Part shown: positions 5,850 through 7,421 of the stretch, in pieces
Layout of the letters: every line of letters starts with the position of its first letter
Position numbering within the stretch: the first letter of the stretch is position 1
Origin: Candidatus Uhrbacteria bacterium CG_4_9_14_3_um_filter_36_7
Lineage (GTDB): Bacteria > Patescibacteriota > Patescibacteriia > UBA9934 > GWF2-40-263
Length of the DNA: 7,421 nucleotides
Reading direction: 5' to 3'
NCBI GenBank assembly: GCA_002791255.1
Contig: PFWS01000043.1
Coordinates: forward strand, 1,794-9,214
Made by a program: the position numbers and the translations under genes
The notes under the pieces: generated by a model
Seen by the model: the letters and a program-made list of their open reading frames with translations, nothing else
Told to the model about the DNA's origin: nothing
The model's database searches: none

Positions 5850-6470
5850 TTAATTTTTAGCACTTTTAAAATAATCATTCACTTTTTTTTCCATTTTTTT
5901 ATTATTGTAAATCGGCAAAATTTGAAATACCTTTTCCCAATCTAATGGGTTTAAATTATCAAAATAATAGTTTTTACTAATATAAAGTCTATCGAGGAAT
6001 GCCCTCTCTTTAGTCGCAATAGCTATATTGCCCTGGTGTTCTATACCATAAATATTACTTAATATATCGCCTTTGATACGAATAAAGGATATTTTTTGTC
6101 CGTCCACCTCAATATCTCTGGTAACATACGAAGCAATAAAAATACTCTCATATTTTTGAAAGTTAATTCCTGTTCTAGTTAAAACCGTTTCAAAGCTAAT
6201 ATAGGAAGGGGTATAAATTCTAGTGGCCAGTTCAAAACGATCATAATTTTTATCTTTTGCATAAAAGCCACGGCGCAGTCTTATTAATTTTCCGGCTTTA
6301 GCATATTTATTCAATCTAACTGCTATTTTTTGTTTTCTCTCCTCACCCCATAGTAAGACAACATCTTTAACCGAAAAGATACTTTTGGATGATCGGAGTA
6401 AAACTTCCAAATATTCTCCTTTCTTGGGTTTTCTATCCATATTTTTACTGTTGTTTACTTTAAAAGTCAT
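5850..6470 (-). CDS. abiEi: AbiEi-family antitoxin and transcriptional repressor
   Basis: This is the antitoxin half of the AbiE pair, 206 residues. An N-terminal winged helix (about 18-72) ends in the family-typical KLIRLRRGFYAK wing. The C-terminal domain has SYISFETVLTRTGI (89-102) and ATKERAFLDRLY (152-163), hallmarks of AbiEi-type proteins. Characterised AbiEi proteins repress their own operon by binding inverted repeats at the promoter and counter the toxin without a stable complex. A perfect consensus promoter and a dyad on its start site lie directly upstream, matching that model. With ATG 6470 the predicted message would be almost leaderless (about 5 bases). ATG 6440 (residue 11) would leave about 35 bases but also lacks a Shine-Dalgarno site. 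It precedes abiEii in the same orientation. Confidence 0.88.
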   Translation of the reverse strand: MTFKVNNSKNMDRKPKKGEYLEVLLRSSKSIFSVKDVVLLWGEERKQKIAVRLNKYAKAGKLIRLRRGFYAKDKNYDRFELATRIYTPSYISFETVLTRTGINFQKYESIFIASYVTRDIEVDGQKISFIRIKGDILSNIYGIEHQGNIAIATKERAFLDRLYISKNYYFDNLNPLDWEKVFQILPIYNNKKMEKKVNDYFKSAKN

Positions 6471-6482
6471 TTACAGTTGTAA
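6471..6482. promoter_or_regulatory. Operator-like dyad at the abiE start site
   Basis: TTACA (6471-6475) and TGTAA (6478-6482) are perfect inverted arms around GT. The dyad touches the -10 hexamer and covers the predicted start site, the usual place for AbiEi autoregulation. TACAGTTGT here (6472-6480) recurs with one change (TACTGTTGT) at 6446-6454, inside the first codons. Confidence 0.45.
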
Positions 6483-6511
6483 TTATATTCTTTATAGTTT
6501 TTCTTTGTCAA
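6482..6511 (-). promoter_or_regulatory. Consensus promoter of the abiE operon
   Basis: Reading leftward, TTGACA (6511-6506) and TATAAT (6487-6482) are both perfect hexamers with an 18-base spacer. Initiation is expected around 6475, only about 5 bases before ATG 6470. A promoter this strong usually needs tight repression in a toxin-antitoxin operon. Confidence 0.8.
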
Positions 6512-6576
6512 TTTTTTTACTTACAAGTATTACTAATAAGCTACAAGCTAATTCTTACAACTTTTGTTAATATTCA

Positions 6577-6605
6577 TTGACAAATTTTAAAATTTATGGT
6601 ATAAA
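6577..6605 (+). promoter_or_regulatory. Strong rightward promoter with extended -10
   Basis: TTGACA (6577-6582) is followed, after exactly 17 bases, by TATAAA (6600-6605), with TGG directly before it (6597-6599) as an extended -10. The expected start is near 6612. The only downstream gene on this strand starts at 6802, which gives an untranslated leader of about 190 bases. Confidence 0.75.
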
Positions 6606-6636
6606 TAGTCTAACTTGGGATTATTGTGTTTATAGT

Positions 6637-6709
6637 CGGAAGCGGAGAGCGAATAGCGGAGAGCGTTCATAGACGAACTCCGAACTCCGATCTCCGATAT
6701 CCGAACTCC
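6637..6709 (+). repeat. Inverted pair of heptanucleotide repeat arrays forming a long imperfect hairpin
   Basis: The left array has 7-base units of the GGAGAGC type (units beginning at 6644, 6651 and 6658, with a partial unit at 6637). The right array has five units, GAACTCC, GAACTCC, GATCTCC, GATATCC and GAACTCC, at 6675-6709. The arrays are roughly reverse complements in register. For example, 6650-6661 pairs with 6692-6703 at 10 of 12 positions, and 6643-6647 pairs with 6706-6710. The predicted start site puts the whole element inside the leader RNA. It resembles the short tandemly repeated heptamers known in cyanobacteria, but the unit sequence is not one I recognise. Confidence 0.75.
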
Positions 6710-6715
6710 GGACCC

Positions 6716-6801
6716 AAGGAACAAGCGCCAGAGCCATTTGGCTAAAACCAAAGGAACGGCCGGCGCTACGTTCCTTACAATTTTTATTTTGGGAGGTTCC
6801 T
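6716..6801 (+). promoter_or_regulatory. Foldable leader with mutually exclusive pairings (possible attenuator or riboswitch-like element)
   Basis: AAGGAAC occurs at 6716-6722 and 6751-6757. Its complement occurs as GTTCCTT (6770-6776) and as GTTCCT (6796-6801), the latter between the Shine-Dalgarno site and the GTG. Fold A pairs 6716-6722 with 6770-6776 and AGCGCC (6724-6729) with GGCGCT (6762-6767), and encloses a small AGCC/GGCT hairpin (6732-6743). Fold B pairs AAGGAACG (6751-6758) with CGTTCCTT (6769-6776) and is followed by a T-rich stretch (6781-6790), resembling a terminator. The two folds exclude each other. No known riboswitch consensus was recognised. Confidence 0.45.
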
Positions 6802-7421
6802 GTGAGTTTTTTCACTGAGGCGGAGGCCTTACTCCGCGACCTTGCTCCGGATGTGCTCCGGGGCGAGGCGAACGATCGTGTAATGGAACGGGTGCGTCAG
6901 CACCCGATGTTTGCGAGACTTTCTGTCCACGTCCGTGGAATGCCACATTGGTTGCTCCGGATGATGTCCGGAGTGGTAGTGTGGATTTTTTCCAAAGGGC
7001 ATGGCAGGTTGACCGGCAGGGCTCTGACTCCGGCCCAAAAGGCCATGATCGGAGCGTTTTTGGACGGTGTCATTGAGGGGGTAATTGACGCAAGTCATAA
7101 CCCTCAGCCACCGTCTCCACCACCTCAGCCGGCAGGACAACCACAACCCGCGGCTGGTGCCGCAAACGGAGCCATTATGACACAGGAAGAAAAAGCAAAG
7201 CAGTTGCTCGACGGGCTCCGTGCGCGTGCGGAGAGGTCGGGAGATTTTAGGGCATTTTTCAGAATGATGGAACTCGGTGGGGATGTGTATCGATCACCAG
7301 AAGATGCCGACAACCACCTTTATGAATCTCTGGCAAATTACGCGCCGGAGACGATTGAAGCCATGTTGTTAGCAACACTCGGCATGGACATCAAACATGC
7401 TAAGGCGATGATTCTCGGGAC
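6802..7421 (+). CDS. Unrecognised GC-rich protein gene, 3' end outside window
   Basis: The frame is open from GTG 6802 to the right edge (206 residues, no stop). The start is well supported by GGGAGG at 6791-6796, 5 bases upstream. The product begins MSFFTEAEALLRDLAP. Its first, probably helical part (about 1-98) includes a Trp/Met/Val-rich stretch (HWLLRMMSGVVVWIF, 48-62) too short and mixed to call a membrane helix. A Pro/Gln/Ala-rich linker (about 101-120) leads to a charged helical part beginning MTQEEKAKQLLDGLRARAE (126-144). I recognise no family. G+C is far above the neighbours (63% in 6841-6900 and 50% in 7261-7320, against 35% in 5701-5760), suggesting a different origin. It probably depends on the 6577-6605 promoter and its structured leader. 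Leftward frames here are shadows. Confidence 0.7.
   Translation, partial: MSFFTEAEALLRDLAPDVLRGEANDRVMERVRQHPMFARLSVHVRGMPHWLLRMMSGVVVWIFSKGHGRLTGRALTPAQKAMIGAFLDGVIEGVIDASHNPQPPSPPPQPAGQPQPAAGAANGAIMTQEEKAKQLLDGLRARAERSGDFRAFFRMMELGGDVYRSPEDADNHLYESLANYAPETIEAMLLATLGMDIKHAKAMILG

Larger units (their letters stand above)
6471..6801. other. 331-base non-coding divergent region
   Basis: No credible gene lies between abiEi and the GTG start at 6802. From left to right the region holds the abiE operator and promoter (6471-6511), short TACAA-type repeats (6521-6561), a strong rightward promoter (6577-6605), paired heptad arrays (6637-6709) and a foldable leader (6716-6801). Base composition changes from very AT-rich to GC-rich near 6637. 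Confidence 0.8.

Noticed and set aside
6637..6709. CRISPR array
   Set aside because: The units are 7 bases, contiguous and without spacers, and the two halves are inverted, which is incompatible with CRISPR repeats.
6716..6776. Known riboswitch, T-box or self-cleaving ribozyme
   Set aside because: No consensus of the T-box, cyclic-di-GMP, cobalamin, TPP, twister, hammerhead or pistol classes could be matched by eye; only the pairings themselves are supported.
6630..7313. Minus-strand frames over the leader and the GC-rich gene
   Set aside because: High G+C lowers stop frequency. These frames have no ribosome sites, and the plus-strand frame with GGGAGG and GTG is better supported.

Overview
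The window looks like a bacterial chromosome segment, about one-third G+C over most of its length. It uses the standard code: TAA and TAG end the closed frames and no TGA read-through is needed. The gene set is a class A penicillin-binding protein, a 3D-domain (RlpA/MltA-like) envelope protein, a stripped-down IscS/IscU/ferredoxin cluster and an AbiE module. Together with sparse Shine-Dalgarno sites and very short gaps, this resembles a small-genome lineage such as the Candidate Phyla Radiation (Patescibacteria). That placement is an inference from protein style, not a proof.

Layout. (1) 1-2079, minus strand: a PBP1A-type peptidoglycan synthase whose 3' end lies beyond the left edge. (2) 2101-2170: a compact divergent control region with back-to-back promoters. 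It fires left into the PBP gene and right into a secreted or membrane-anchored 3D-domain protein (2176-2709), which ends at an intrinsic terminator (2721-2742). (3) 2764-5146, plus strand: an apparent transcription unit of tRNA-Cys(GCA), cysteine desulfurase, an IscU/NifU-like scaffold and a one-cluster ferredoxin. The desulfurase takes sulfur from cysteine, the scaffold assembles Fe-S clusters and the ferredoxin probably supplies electrons. The tRNA at the head uses the same amino acid. (4) 5149-6470, minus strand: an AbiEi/AbiEii (type IV toxin-antitoxin) operon. It starts from a consensus promoter with an operator-like dyad on its start site and runs convergently into the ferredoxin gene with only 2 bases between stop codons. 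(5) 6471-6801: a long non-coding stretch holding the abiE promoter, a second strong promoter pointing right, an inverted pair of heptanucleotide repeat arrays, and a foldable leader with mutually exclusive pairings. (6) 6802 to the right edge: a much GC-richer, unrecognised open frame with a strong Shine-Dalgarno site and a GTG start.

Regions 1-3 look like housekeeping functions (cell wall and Fe-S assembly). Regions 4-6 look accessory. The part I find hardest to explain is the promoter, heptad hairpin, switch-like leader and unknown GC-rich gene at 6577-7421.
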